Source: Gonocerus acuteangulatus (lineage: Eukaryota; Arthropoda; Insecta; Hemiptera; Coreidae). Taken from it: a stretch of DNA of 64,000 nt. Location of the stretch: contig OX328124.1 in NCBI GenBank assembly GCA_946811695.1, positions 57,098,549-57,162,548 of the forward strand, read 5' to 3'. Both the position numbers and the translations under genes were made by a program. Positions 23,343 through 34,460 of the stretch are shown here, piece by piece (position 1 is the first letter of the stretch; the number at the start of each line of letters is the position of its first letter). Below the pieces are notes generated by a model. The model had not been told where the DNA came from. It saw nothing but the letters and a program-made list of their open reading frames with translations, and did no database searches.

Positions 23343-23930
23343 ATGACATCGTTCGGAGCAATGATAATAGTTGAACATTATGCTGCTAATGGTCAACAAT
23401 TAATTTCAACATTCAAAATCAAAGGCCAAGTTTATCACAAAGTTGGATCATTGCTGCCAATGCCAAACGAACCACATCAATTTTTACAAATTTACTTTAT
23501 GGGGGAGTGAGGACTCCAAAAGTTCACTCGCCAATCGCGTGGATGCACGTTGGGGCTTCATTAACCGCAATTCACGGTTTGACAGGCGCATCTTCAGTAA
23601 GCTGTACGATCTATTGAATGAGCAGAATGAATTGTTGAACTTATTTAAATCACACATGCACAAATTACTAAGTGACAATCACGCTATTGTCGTCAATCCA
23701 GATAAAGAACCATCTGGAGAATACATTCAATGCTTCTGTTGCTGGAATCATGGTCGGCAACTGTACAGCTCTGCAATAAATCATGATTCGAAGAAGAAAT
23801 AACAATCTTGAAACCATTGCTGATACACGCCATTCATACGATGCTATCCAATATCCACTAATCTTTTGCAAGGAACAAGACGGATATTGCATAAACATTG
23901 AACAACGACTTCCCGTAACAGGTACAGTAT
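23343..23930 (+). pseudogene. Helitron N-terminal helicase-like domain remnant
   Basis: Frame pieces in order: MTSFGA, then STFKIKGQVYHKVGSLLPMP and FLQIYF, then after a frameshift FKSHMHKLLSDNHAIVVNPD and KEPSGEY, then after another shift IRRRNN-LETIADTRHSYDA and IQYPLIFCKEQDGY. These are the conserved blocks upstream of the Rep domain in Helitron Rep/helicase proteins (helitron_like_N). At least two frame changes make it non-functional. The Rep HUH motif and helicase are missing. Confidence 0.85.
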
Positions 23931-24002
23931 TATTATTTGATTAAGAAAATATTCAGTAGAAATAATGTATATGGCAAAACAACGTTTGCCGGGTCAGCTA
24001 GT

Positions 24003-24005
24003 ATA

Positions 24006-24048
<43 letters not shown>
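24003..24048. repeat. (TA)n microsatellite
   Basis: TA tract directly after the Helitron CTAG end. Confidence 0.95.
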
Positions 24049-24049
<1 letters not shown>

Positions 24050-24175
24050 TTTGTGTGTATATACGTATATAAAATTTCTTTATTATTCACGAGGTCTTTT
24101 AACACATATGTGCCATCAGCAGGCGTTCCGTGCAGAACAGATGTTACTAATGCAACCCAATTACCGGAAACACGT

Positions 24176-24177
<2 letters not shown>

Positions 24178-24245
<68 letters not shown>
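24178..24245. repeat. (TA)n(CA)n microsatellite
   Basis: TA tract passing into CA repeats, ending at the start of repeat family R1. Confidence 0.95.
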
Positions 24246-24246
<1 letters not shown>

Positions 24247-24248
<2 letters not shown>

Positions 24249-24830
24249 ATATGCAAAAACGTTTACATTTTATTTTTATTTTCATAACCATTTTTTTAAA
24301 AAATGGTTTAAAATAATACAAATTTCATTTATATGGTTAGAAAAAGGAGTCTTTCTTCTATTGGAAGAGCCCAAGGACGTAAAAATCGCATTATCTCAAG
24401 GCGAGTTATTGAATTTCAAAACGTCACGTTACTTTTTTGCTTACAAATTTATAAGACTTCCGGACTGGGAAAAATAATTATTTTTTGTTTTCGATAATAT
24501 TTATCACATTAGGTTTTCTTGTGGTGCTGATTTTTAATCTGCGATTATTTTTGGTGTAAAAAAATGTTTAATACTATTTTACTTCAAAACGTGAGCATAT
24601 TTTGAAGATATTTGACGAAATATAAATTATTCTTTGACGATTGTATTTTTCCTTTAATCTATTCTATAAATCAACCTATTTTATTTTATATTTCAGCTCC
24701 TAATGAGCATTGGACCGAACGCTCGGATACATGTCGACTATTTTTTGATGCAGAATCAACAGAAAAAAAAATCCGCCAAATCGGTAACTCCACCACTGTA
24801 TACTCCCCTTGTGAGTGAAAATTTTAAAAT
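24247..24830 (+). repeat. Dispersed repeat family R1, copy 2, with a spliced-looking open frame
   Basis: Bases 24247-24663 match 3198-3620. They are followed by an acceptor-like TTTATATTTCAG (ending 24696) and a roughly 50-codon open frame. That frame includes SIGPNARIHVDYFLMQNQQ and a lysine run. A related segment (CTCGGACACGTGTCGACAAT) occurs near 60045, so this is probably part of the repeat and not a host exon. The product is not recognised. Confidence 0.55.
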
Positions 24831-25516
24831 GCTTTCCAAGAAGGCGTGAAATAATGGACCAATCCGCAGCCGAAATCCTAAATTTGTAATTACTACAATA
24901 AATAGCCTTAAAAACTTGAGCAACCTGCAGCACCATATGCAATGCAAAACATAACTATAATAGGTATCTACAAATAATGATGGATATAAATAGACGCAGA
25001 TACATAGGTCAATTAACATTAACAAATAAAAGTCCGTCACGCAGGAGCTGCATAACTAAGCACTTTCCTTATAATTTGGTTTGTGTAGACTGGTTTCCAG
25101 AACGATTTGCTTAAAATATCCTACATAAATAAAATAAAAACATGAATAGTTCTCTTTTAATTTTGTAATGAGTAACAGTTCAATTATTAATTTGCTTCCA
25201 GAGTTATGTTTACTACACTACTTAATAAATACTAAAAACTTCATATTTTCGTCTTTTGATCTGACGTAGGAACAGGATACAGTCCCTCTAGTGGGAGATA
25301 GCGCTCCTTGCGGCGGCCTTGCGAACCTACGTCTTGCAAGCTAATTCTATTGAAATATATTACAAAGTAAACCCCGCTTTCCGATTGACCGATTTAGCTC
25401 ATTTTTACAACACTTTTTTCCCATGAGTTACCCAAAACGTATACCGCGTTTCGTTACAATACAGCTGAAATTACGACCGGTATGAGTATATTAGTAATTT
25501 GGGCCCGGAGTAAACC

Positions 25517-25533
25517 CCCCCCCCCCCCCCCCC
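25517..25533. repeat. Poly(C) run
   Basis: About 17 consecutive C residues in the element's tandem-unit junction. Confidence 0.95.
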
Positions 25534-26085
25534 TCCTAATTAACCGCTTTAGTTTATTTTTACAATACATTTGTACCTGCAGATTACCACTACAAATACC
25601 GAGTTTCGTCGAAATATAACAATAATCACGGCTGGTAGTGGCGAATTGGTATTGTGGGTCCGAAGTAAACCCCCCCCCCTTCTATTGAACCGATTTAGTT
25701 TATTTTTACATCTTACTTTTCTCTCTAGACAACCACTACCAATACGAAGTTTCGTCGAAATATAACAAAAATCACGGCTGGTAGTAGCAAATTGGTATTG
25801 TGGGTCCGAAGTAACCCCCCCCCCCCTTCAAATGAACCGATTTAGTTTATTTTTACATCTCACTTTTCTCTTTATATTACCACTACGAATACCAAGATTC
25901 GTTGAAATATAACCAATATTACGGCTGGCATGGTCAAATTAATGTTTTGGGTTCAGATTAAACCCCCCCATCCGGTGGACCGATTTTGGTGGTTAACGAA
26001 CTCGTTCAACCGTTTGCTAATTGAACGCTATATACTACGTTTCTGAAGAAAAAACAAAAACTCTGGCCGCTATCGTGTTAACAGA

Positions 26086-26106
26086 CACACACACACACAC
26101 ACACAC

Positions 26107-26161
<55 letters not shown>

Positions 26162-26165
26162 TATA
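26086..26165. repeat. (CA)n(TA)n microsatellite
   Basis: The microsatellite block of family A copy 1. Confidence 0.95.
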
Positions 26166-26319
26166 AATTAAATAAATTTTATTTTTTATAAATTTTAACG
26201 GGGGTCATTTTCGGTGTTTACTAGGTACGATCGATAAAGATTTGAAGGCATTTTTCAAAAATTCCGTCATGAGTGCAACCTCAATAGCTACTTTCCTTCG
26301 GAGGAAAGTCTTAAAAAGG

Positions 26320-26634
26320 TACAAAATAAAAATGACCAAATTATGTGCCAACTGTGGACTGGAGCTGGAAGATCTACTGTGGCGTTATGCTGAGTACTCA
26401 AATCTCAGAAATACATTAAAACCTATTACGGAAGAACACACCCACAATTCATTATTATGCCATTTGGTACCTACTTCAAACATCACAGATATAAATGCAT
26501 TTTGCATTTATCTAGGTGATGTAGAGGCAATCTCAACATCTAGAGGAAAGTGTACTATTCCAAAATCAGCTAAATGTGCTAAAGTGGATGTAAGCATTTA
26601 TTTAATAATTGAGTCAACTGTAATGAGCAAATAA
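26320..26634 (+). pseudogene. Possible LINE C-terminal zinc-knuckle fragment
   Basis: The frame that continues out of the DINE-like 3' end reads TKLCANCGLELEDLLWRYAE and then no clear motif. The CxxCGLExEDLxxR pattern is typical of the region after reverse transcriptase or RNase H in some non-LTR retrotransposons. The stretch is short and isolated, so the call is weak. Confidence 0.35.
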
Positions 26635-26655
26635 AAATGAGCAAAATACATATGA

Positions 26656-27634
26656 CTAGCTGAATACCCGTGCTTCGTCACGGCAGATAAGTAGTTATTT
26701 TATTGCGTTAAATAATGTTTCATTAAAATTACGTTACTATACAATTCTGTGCAGTTTATTATAGCACGGTTCCCGTCATACTATATTTTATTCAATGGGT
26801 GTTAAAATTTAAAAGTTTGTGTTTCCAAGAAGTCATATGGTAACACCCAATATATTTACGAGTATTACCAAGGTTATAGGCGAGGAGGCTGTGCAAGGGT
26901 TCCGGATATTATTACCTCGCCTGGAAAACCTAAGGATATGCCATACATCACGGTTTGACCGGGACTGTTCCGGTATTTTGCAATTGTTTCGGTGTCCCGC
27001 CCGATTTTATCAATGTCCCGGAAAAGGCTGTAAGATGTAAAAAGTAATGAATTCTTGTTTATAAGAATCTTTTTTATATCGGTTACTTTTCTACAATGAA
27101 CATTTTTACTACTGCTCACAGTGTCAAAGAAATGAGAAGTAATCTAACAGTTATCTTGCTTATAATTTGTACTCTTTTTATCCCCCCCCCCCTGGTATGC
27201 CCATCCCATATTAATGTGTCTCGGTTTAACTCTCCAAAAATATGGCAAGCCTATCTGACGGGAACAGGGAGAAAAGAAACGCAATTAAAACTCTATGAGG
27301 GACAGTTAATTTCTAGTAATTCAAGGTCTGCCATCATAGTTGAAATTAACCTCAATTAGAAATAAAACTATGAGATAGATAATGTAAGGTAACAGCTGTT
27401 CTTTATCGTCCTAGCAATGCAGGCTGCCTAGGCTTGCCTTCTCTAACCAACTCAAACTTTAAACCCCCCTAAAAATGCTTAAAAATACGAATATCAAAAA
27501 ATCCTTTCTTAGCGAGCGCCTACGTTATATAGGGAGTGTCCATGCAAAATTTCAAAATTTTCTGTCGAGCGGTTTGGGCTGGGCATTGATAGATGAGTGA
27601 GTGAGTGAGTGGTATTTGACAAATATATAGTAGA
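26656..27634 (-). mobile_element. Non-autonomous Helitron, minus strand
   Basis: On the minus strand it begins TCTACTATATATTTGTC and ends CGTGACGAAGCACGGG with TATTCAGCTAG. The plus-strand flanks are A (26655) and T (27635), as for AT insertion. The interior is non-coding and holds a C-run (27182-27192) and a (GTGA)n block. A shorter relative lies at 38608-38901. Confidence 0.75.
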
Positions 27635-28400
27635 TTATTGTAGTCGCCGTCAAGCTAAGGAATGTACTCAGTTTTCACAGCTCTCCTGGGATATATTTTT
27701 TTTCCGAAACGCACGAAACTATATTATTAATATGATCTAAGAAAGTAGAACTAGTTCCTCTATAATGTTAAACATTTGCACTATCTTGAATAAGAGGAAC
27801 GCCTTGATAAAGGGGTAAGCGGTTACTCATTCCTCAAAACTAACAATTTGAGTAAAGCCGATTAATTAGCCTATTTAGTACATTAATTGGCTGAGGAGAC
27901 TAATTAATTGAATGGTGTTTAGGTAATTATCTTAGACTAAATTAGATTCCGGATCATCCATTTAATCTAAATTGCTTAAGCTTTAACAATAAGCTGGTTC
28001 TCTTTTGATATACTGTTGCAGACAATCTATAAAGAAAATGAAATTTAATAGTAATTCTCATTTATCATCATCCCAAATCATTATATCAATTTCTGACCTT
28101 AAATTGTCTTCATTTATAGCCATTTTAGATTATAAGAAAAAAATAAATCCAATTTTTTCTTATACTTTAGCTTTTTCCCAACCCAATGCATGTCCAACCA
28201 TTTTTTTCCAACCTCCCCTTATCAGATTTTTCAAATATTCAGTAACACTGTTTAGTCTGCTATCAAATGTATATCACATCATCATCATGTTTTTTAATCA
28301 AAGCACACAGCACATGCTTTTAGACATATTGTCTAATTTTGTGAAGAGTTGTTTGTTGCTATCAGACCCTTCTATTGGTTTGATACCTTAATATATTAAC
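27635..28400. other. No gene supported
   Basis: A 128-codon plus-strand frame (28005-28391) is AT-rich and hydrophobic by composition. Its complement reads as a broken frame with YTFDSRLNSVTEYLKNL, which looks slightly more protein-like but is interrupted by stops. I cannot assign either. Confidence 0.3.
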
Positions 28401-28411
28401 AACTATATATA

Positions 28412-28543
28412 GCCAACGGCCATAGCCACGTTGAATACATCGGTTCCCGTAGATCACCGAAGTTAAGCAACGTCGGGCGTGGTCAGTACCTGAATGGGTG
28501 ACCGACCACGTGCTGTTGGCATTATAAAAGGGTTAAAAGCGCC

Positions 28544-28614
<71 letters not shown>
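28412..28614 (+). repeat. 5S rRNA-derived SINE with long A-tail
   Basis: It has the best-preserved 5S head in the window (GCCAACGGCCATAGCCACG, GATCACCGAAGTTAAGCAAC, GTGGTCAGTACCTGAATGGG). The LINE-like middle is mostly missing and GCGCCGT leads into about 70 A residues (28547-28615). AACTATATAT flanks both ends. Bases near the 5S 3' end are deleted, so it is not a normal 5S gene. Confidence 0.9.
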
Positions 28615-28618
<4 letters not shown>

Positions 28619-28624
28619 ATATAT

Positions 28625-29512
28625 ATACATATAGAGGGAGTGAGTGTGAGATACTTAAAAGAGTCAGAGCATTGCTATTTCTTGACAACAAAACATTGTT
28701 TTTCCCCAGTTTCTTTTTCTGGCTTGTAATCTCGGAAATATTATTATTATGGAGTGTCTATTATCACCCAAGATAAATAAAACAAATTGATCAGGTGATG
28801 TATAAACCGGCTGATTTTATACATTTAAGAAGTAAAGTGTTTCAGAAATAATGGATTTTTCTTCAGTACATTGCGACACAGAAAACACGCAGTTTATATA
28901 TAATAATTCTAAAGCATTTCATCGGTAATAAAGAAAATAAAATAAAAAGGAAACAAAAACTGTGGCACAGACAAAAAAATGAAAATAAATAAAAAACAAA
29001 TTTAAAAATGCAGAAATGAAACATAAAGAGAACAAATAAATGTATTTAATATATCTCTTTAATTATCAATTATTCGTTCTTTCTATGTTTTATGTATGCA
29101 TTTGTTAATTTGCATTTCATTTATTTTTAATATTTTTTTTTATCTGTGTCACAATTGGTTGCTTCCTGTTTTATTTTCTTTCTTTTTTTAAAATAAAATA
29201 AAAAATAATTAAATAATAAAAAGAGAGAAACGTTAAGATTTCATATATCAGTTAAAAGAAATGTATAAGTTAAATTGTGGAATATGAGTGTGTATTTTTA
29301 AAATGTTGAGTAGGGAACCTATGTGTTGGCTACCTTCTGGCAGTAAGTCGTTGGTTATATTTTCATTATTGCCTTGACTGCAATTCGTAAGTAACGGTCA
29401 GAGTCTCGTTGCCAAATCTTCAAATCAAAGTTAGTCGATCCTTTCGGTCTGGTCATTACGAATGGTTAAGTAAGATGACCTAATACAAAGCCAGAATAGG
29501 ATGACTGTCTAG
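28625..29512. other. No gene recognised
   Basis: AT-rich, with A-runs around 28940-29230. Nothing else supported. Confidence 0.4.
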
Positions 29513-30071
29513 CAGTGTTGGGCAAAAATCATTCAGAATAATGAATAAATCTTTCATTTCATTCTGAATAATGAATAATTTTTCATTCGTTATTCAGTCA
29601 GTTCAATGAATAACGTAACTTTTTATTTTTATTCATTATTGAATAAAAATTATTTATTGAATGAAAATTTTTATTGAATAAAAGTTTAACAATCTTTTCT
29701 AAGAAAAATGACAAGGTTCATTAAACATTTTCTTACTTTTAATGACAATTATTTATTTAAGTGATATTTTTTACTGAACTTGAAGAATCTGAGTTTTTTG
29801 TTCAATAAACCACGTTATTTTAAATGTATAAAAATAATGAAGAAAAATTAAAAATAATTAATTCTTCATTAAATAAAAAAAACAGTCAATGAATAACTGA
29901 ATAAATTCTTATTCAAGAAAACTTGATTGAATAATCAGCCATCCCTCTTATTCACCGAATAAAAAATAAATCAGTGTATGAATAATTTATTCAATGAATA
30001 AATTCTTATTCTATAAACATTTATTTGAATGATTATTGAATAAAAAATGTATTGAATAATGCCCTACACTA
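29513..30071. mobile_element. hAT-like MITE, second copy
   Basis: It begins CAGTGTTGGGCAAAAATC and ends GCCCTACACTA, an imperfect inverted end. The interior is rich in GAATAATGAATAA-like words as in 6511-6932. The flanking 8-mers (CTGTCTAG and CCATCTTG) match at only 5 of 8 positions, so the duplication is eroded. Confidence 0.7.
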
Positions 30072-30138
30072 CCATCTTGACGGGACAACATATCCTATCC
30101 ATTTGTACTCGTTCGGCGGTGCAATATTGTAATCAGTG

Positions 30139-30172
30139 TACACACACACATATACATATATATATATATACA
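30139..30172. repeat. (CA)n(TA)n microsatellite
   Basis: Short mixed dinucleotide tract. Confidence 0.85.
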
Positions 30173-30900
30173 TCAGTAGAATCCAACTATAAATAGAAAA
30201 TTCTAAATGTTCGCTTCCAAAAATAAATTAAATGAACGAGGAAGATTCGGCAGAATCTATTTATTTTTTTTTTTTATTTTTGTGTTAACGCTTTATAGCG
30301 ATGTACACCTTACATTTTTTTTTTTTTTTTAATCCATTTTAAAACTACTTTAATTCTTCCTGAAGCAATGTCCACCTTAACTTTCAAGGGTTTTTTCTTC
30401 GATAAAGTCGTGATGAAAGAATTAAAAGAAGTGATAAGTGTAAGGGAAGCTGGGATAAGCTCTCTCTTAAATGTCTTCTTGAAACTTTAACTCAGACCCA
30501 CTTTCCCTTTTCTTTGCCCCGATATAAAGTATGAAAGAGGTAAAGATTCATATCCTTTTCGTGGCAGAAACCTCTTTATGGCGTCGACCAGATCTAAGTA
30601 ATTAGGAGGCGCCGACTAGAATTCCTTCCTCTTCCTATGAATTTCCCATCCAATAATAGATTAAGACCTAAATTATAAATTTTGACGACCGATCTCAATA
30701 AGACAACTACAAAATACCGCTATACCGGCTATATTTGCTAACCAGACTCCAGAGAGACTACATGGTGACAAGAGAACATCCTCTCAAGGTAGGACAGAAA
30801 CCTTTTTTATAGGACTTTTAATGTAGGTATCATTATTTTAATTTATTTAGTCAAGCATTCCATACCTTTTATATTCTAAAATATTTTTTTGGAAAAAATA
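30173..30900. other. No gene recognised
   Basis: A block near 30560-30650 is less AT-rich but has no supported exon. Confidence 0.35.
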
Positions 30901-30914
30901 ATGTCTTGTTATAA

Positions 30915-31021
30915 AAGTGCCCCTGAAGAGGTCCGAAAACATGCACGAAACATGTCAGGCCTAATAAATAAAGCGTAAAGAAACTATTACTGCTATAACG
31001 GCCTAAGGACTCCTAAGATCT

Positions 31022-31022
<1 letters not shown>
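30915..31022 (+). mobile_element. Penelope-like 3' tail fragment
   Basis: GTGCCCCTGAAGAGGTCCGA, then GCACGAAACATGTCAGGCC and AATAAATAAAGCG, closely match the outer part of the Penelope palindrome arms (51838-51902). The stem II partner bases are mutated. The fragment ends at a (TA)n tract. Confidence 0.7.

Positions 31023-31023
<1 letters not shown>

Positions 31024-31087
<64 letters not shown>
31024..31087. repeat. (TA)n microsatellite
   Basis: TA tract directly after the Penelope-like tail. Confidence 0.95.
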
Positions 31088-31090
<3 letters not shown>

Positions 31091-31134
31091 GATTTATATG
31101 TATGTATAATATGTTTAACTTACTCTATTCAACC

Positions 31135-31300
31135 TATAGCGGCCTTAAAAATTGCCAGAGTTTAATCGAATTTGGTACAAAATACTTTGCCCCTAGAAAA
31201 AATTGATGTTCATTAAACAGCAAAATTCACATACCGGAAAACTATTTTTTAGGGTGACATTCGCGCAAAAAATTGTTCCCATTACGGCTTTGCGATTGTA
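31135..31300 (-). repeat. DINE-like fragment (family B interior), minus strand
   Basis: TTTAATCGAATTTGGTACAA and GACATTCGCGCAAAAAA correspond to the region before the microsatellite in family B (47400-47530). The microsatellite lies on the expected side. Confidence 0.45.
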
Positions 31301-32036
31301 GGTAAGCTTTGTATACGTAAATTGGGCCTGTACCACATGAAAACATTCGAAGTCATATTAATAATAATATTCGAGTTAGTCATTTTTAATTATAAGTGGT
31401 TCTGAAATCAAATTATTAAAATAAAATTCAAGTTTGACATTTATTCGACGAAACCTCTGGCCGCCAGAAATATTGAGGTTATAATGAAATTACATACCGG
31501 CTTGCTCTGTGTTATCTTTTAATATTCAGAAAGAATTTTAAATAACAAACATTGCTGAGAATCACTCATTGCTATTATTAATGCTCGATGTTTTTTTCTA
31601 GGGGTTTTGAATCTTAATTCGACCCCAAAAAATGAAAAAAACCCAAATGTTTTAATAAAATTAAAATTACGAGAACATAGGAAATACCTTTTGCCTTACA
31701 GGAAGAACTGTCGGAGGATATCCCTTTTATTAACGTTTTGAAAACAAAATAATTGACACATTACCCTTTAATTCGATTACAGATTATGATTATTAACCAG
31801 AGGTCTTTGGTAATGTTATTTGAAATGGTATATTAATAATCTGATTTTAATTAATACATTTTCCCTTTTAATTTTATTACATTTTTTACATACTTTTTAT
31901 GTAGGTAACTATATATGTAAAATCTTAATCATAGTTACTATATTACATCCATCGCTATCATAAGTTGTCGTGCTTGAAAACATCGTAAATAAACGTCATA
32001 ATATTTGCACCTTAAAATGTTTATATTCCAAATATT
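31301..32036. other. No gene recognised
   Basis: AT-rich sequence with no shared repeat or exon signals found. Confidence 0.4.
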
Positions 32037-32048
32037 AATGTTTAAACG

Positions 32049-32168
32049 AATTGTTCAAAGAAAAGGCATCACCCCTATCCTGGCTAGAAAAGGGTGGTAA
32101 CCTATAGATAACCCGTCCTAAAATTCGTAGTTAATAATAAATGGACGTTAAAATTTAAATAAATAAAT
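32049..32168 (+). repeat. 5'-truncated SINE (family A)
   Basis: Only the body and tail are present (GGCATCACCCCTATCCTGGC onward). AATGTTTAAAC flanks both ends (32037-32047 and 32169-32179). Confidence 0.85.
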
Positions 32169-32339
32169 AATGTTTAAACTATTTTGTAAGAAGGAATGAC
32201 GGAATTGTTTATATTGGACATGCTCAAATAAATATAATACAATGTTTTTCCTATTTTTTGTTTAAACTATATACAATAAACATAATAATTTGAAAAGAAC
32301 AGACTATATGGCTGCCTGGTCAACAAGAAAGCTAGAATA

Positions 32340-33362
32340 AAAAGTCCGTCACGCAGGAGCTGCATAACTAAGCACTTTCCTCAGAATTTGGGTAGTGTAG
32401 ACTGCTTTCCAGAACAATTTGCTACATAAAATATCCTACATAAATTAAATAAAAACATGAATGGTTCTCTTTTAATTTTGTAATGAGTAACTGATAAATT
32501 ATTAATTTGCTTCCAGAGTTATGTTTACACATAGTACCTACTGCACTACGTAATAAATACAAAAAACCTCATATTATCGTATTTTGATCTAACGCAGGAA
32601 CCGGATACAGTCCCTCTAGCGCTCCTTGCGGCGCCTTTGTGAACCTATGTCTGGCTGCCTTTTCTATTGAAATATATTACAAAGTAAACCCCCCGATTCA
32701 TCTCATTTTTACAACACTTCTTTCTCATGAGTTACCCACGACGTATACCGCGATTCGTTACAATAAAGCAGAAATTACGACCAGTATGAGTAATTTGGGT
32801 CCGGAGTAAACCCCCCCTCCTAAAGAACCGATTTAGTTTATTTTTACAACACATATTTACCTGTAGATTACCACTACGAATAAAGAGTTTCGTCGAAATA
32901 TACCAAAAATCACGATTGGTAGTGGCGAATTGGTATTGTGGGTCTGGAGTAAACCCCCCCCTCCTAATGAACCGATTTAGTTTATTTTTACAACACATAT
33001 TTACCTGTATATTACCACTATGAATACCGAGTTTCGTCGAAATATACCAAAAATCATGGCTGGTAGTGGCGAATTGGTATTGTGGGTCCGGAGTAAACCC
33101 CCCCTCCTTATGAACTGATTTAGTTCATTTTTATATTTCACTTTTCTCTCTATATTACTACTACGAATACCAAGTTTCGTTGAAATATAACAAATATTAC
33201 GGCTGAAATGGTCAAATTAGTGTTTTGGGCTTGGGGTAAACCCCCCTTCCGGTGGACCGACTTTGGTGGTTAACGAACTCGTTCAATCGTTTGCTAATTG
33301 AATGCTATATACCAAGTTTCGTGGCGAAAAAACAAAAACTCTGGCCGCTATCGTGTTAACAG

Positions 33363-33434
<72 letters not shown>

Positions 33435-33555
33435 AACGGGGGTCATTTTCGCTGTCTACTAGGTAGGATCGATAAAGATTTGAAGAAATTTTTCAAAAAT
33501 TCCGTCATGAGTCCAACCTCAATAGCTACTTTCCTTCGGAGGAAAGTGCTAAAAC
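32340..33555 (+). mobile_element. DINE-1/Helentron-like element (family A, copy 2)
   Basis: Complete copy: 5' GTCCGTCACGCAGGAGCTGC, subterminal TAAGCACTTTCCT, three tandem units with ACCGATTTAGTTTATTTTTA near 32827, 32970 and 33113, TGGCCGCTATCGTGTTAACA before the (TA)n tract, and the 3' hairpin CTTTCCTTCGGAGGAAAG with AGTGCTAAAA. Small frames on the minus strand are shadows of the tandem units. Confidence 0.75.
33364..33429. repeat. (TA)n microsatellite
   Basis: The microsatellite block of family A copy 2. Confidence 0.95.
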
Positions 33556-34379
33556 AAGGAATATACTAGCCTGATGATAGAAGCACTTCAAGAGTACATA
33601 ATAAAGATTTCCTTATTTAAGTTTTAATGTCTACTTTAACATACCACAGAGATTTTTAGGAAAAATGTAATACAGGTTAATCTTACTAACAAACTCCCCC
33701 TTAAGATAGTTCTCACACCTTCCTAAGGAAAGCCACCTACCAGTTATAGGAATCGAACCCACAATGCCCAGAGGTCCACCTATAGACACAGAGTCTAAGT
33801 ATTTTGGTTTCCTGCGTACTTATCTTGAAATATTGATTTAAGCCAATGTCTTGTGCAGAATATTACCTTTATAAAGACAAATAAAAAGGTTTACTCCTAC
33901 ATAGAGACGTGCATCTGACGGGTCCTCATGGAGGAAGGGAAACCTTTTATAGTAAGTGTACCTTATATAATATTTATGAAACCAGCCGGGATAGGGAGCT
34001 TTGTGAGTTGAGTCTCCAAGTTGCCAACTAAAGTGTTGGGCTCAGCAAAGGTAAGAGGGCGGTTCTTTTGATCTAGCCAATCTGTCTGATAGAGTGATTG
34101 CAAAGAAGACTTTCTACGATTGCTCTTTTGTCCGACAGAAGTAAATAGTTGGTTCTAGTCTTACAATTTATTACAATATTTTGTTTTTCTTTATGTTTAT
34201 TACTAACCATTACTGTTTTTACTCAATTACTACTAAAGAGATTTCAACAAAATCCACAGGCAAAATATTCTAGTCTAAGTTCTAAATTAAGACAAAAATT
34301 AATTATTGTTCATGAAATCCATTACTTCCTAATGATACATTTTTATAATCAGTGGTCAAATGTTCTGACGCGTCTGACT

Positions 34380-34381
<2 letters not shown>
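33556..34381. other. Unassigned; possible minus-strand SINE scrap near 33745
   Basis: GGAATCGAACCCACAATGCC is the complement of a box-B-like sequence, but no matching copy was found in the window. No gene is supported. Confidence 0.3.

Positions 34382-34460
<79 letters not shown>
34382..34460. repeat. (TA)n microsatellite
   Basis: About 75 bp of TA followed by a short (GT)n. Confidence 0.95.

Larger units (their letters stand above)
22820..24001 (+). mobile_element. Helitron with internal Rep-region remnant
   Basis: The 5' end (TATATAAAATTCTTGTTTCA, then GGCTGGACGGATTTTAATG) and the 3' end (GTTTGCCGGGTCAGCTAG, followed by T) are those of arthropod Helitrons. Both sides are (TA)n, so insertion into an AT dinucleotide of a microsatellite is likely; the exact 5' base cannot be fixed. 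It contains a family A SINE (23124-23279) and a disabled coding segment (23343-23930). Confidence 0.8.
25033..26315 (+). mobile_element. DINE-1/Helentron-like non-autonomous element (family A, copy 1)
   Basis: Starts at GTCCGTCACGCAGGAGCTGC and ends at the hairpin CTTTCCTTCGGAGGAAAG. A short inverted pair, TAAGCACTTTCCT near the 5' end and its partner near the 3' end, acts like subterminal repeats. Inside are three or more tandem units of about 145 bp (each with ACCGATTTAGTTTATTTTTA and ATTACCACTACGAATACC), C-runs, and a (CA)n(TA)n tract before the 3' end. Subterminal repeats, internal tandem units, a microsatellite and a 3' hairpin are the architecture of DINE-1/Helentron-associated repeats. 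The class is inferred. Confidence 0.7.

Noticed and set aside
28412..28525. Near-complete 5S rRNA gene
   Set aside because: The 3' part of 5S is shortened, a SINE-type end and long A-tail follow, and a target duplication flanks the whole unit, so it is a retroposed SINE.
32732..32998. 88-codon minus-strand frame with internal protein repeats (NMCCKNKLNRF)
   Set aside because: The protein repeat merely reflects the 143-bp tandem units of the DINE-like element.
33560..33620. Another hammerhead-like motif (CCTGATGATAGAAGCACTTC)
   Set aside because: The CTGATGA word is present but no pairing stem followed by GAAA could be found.
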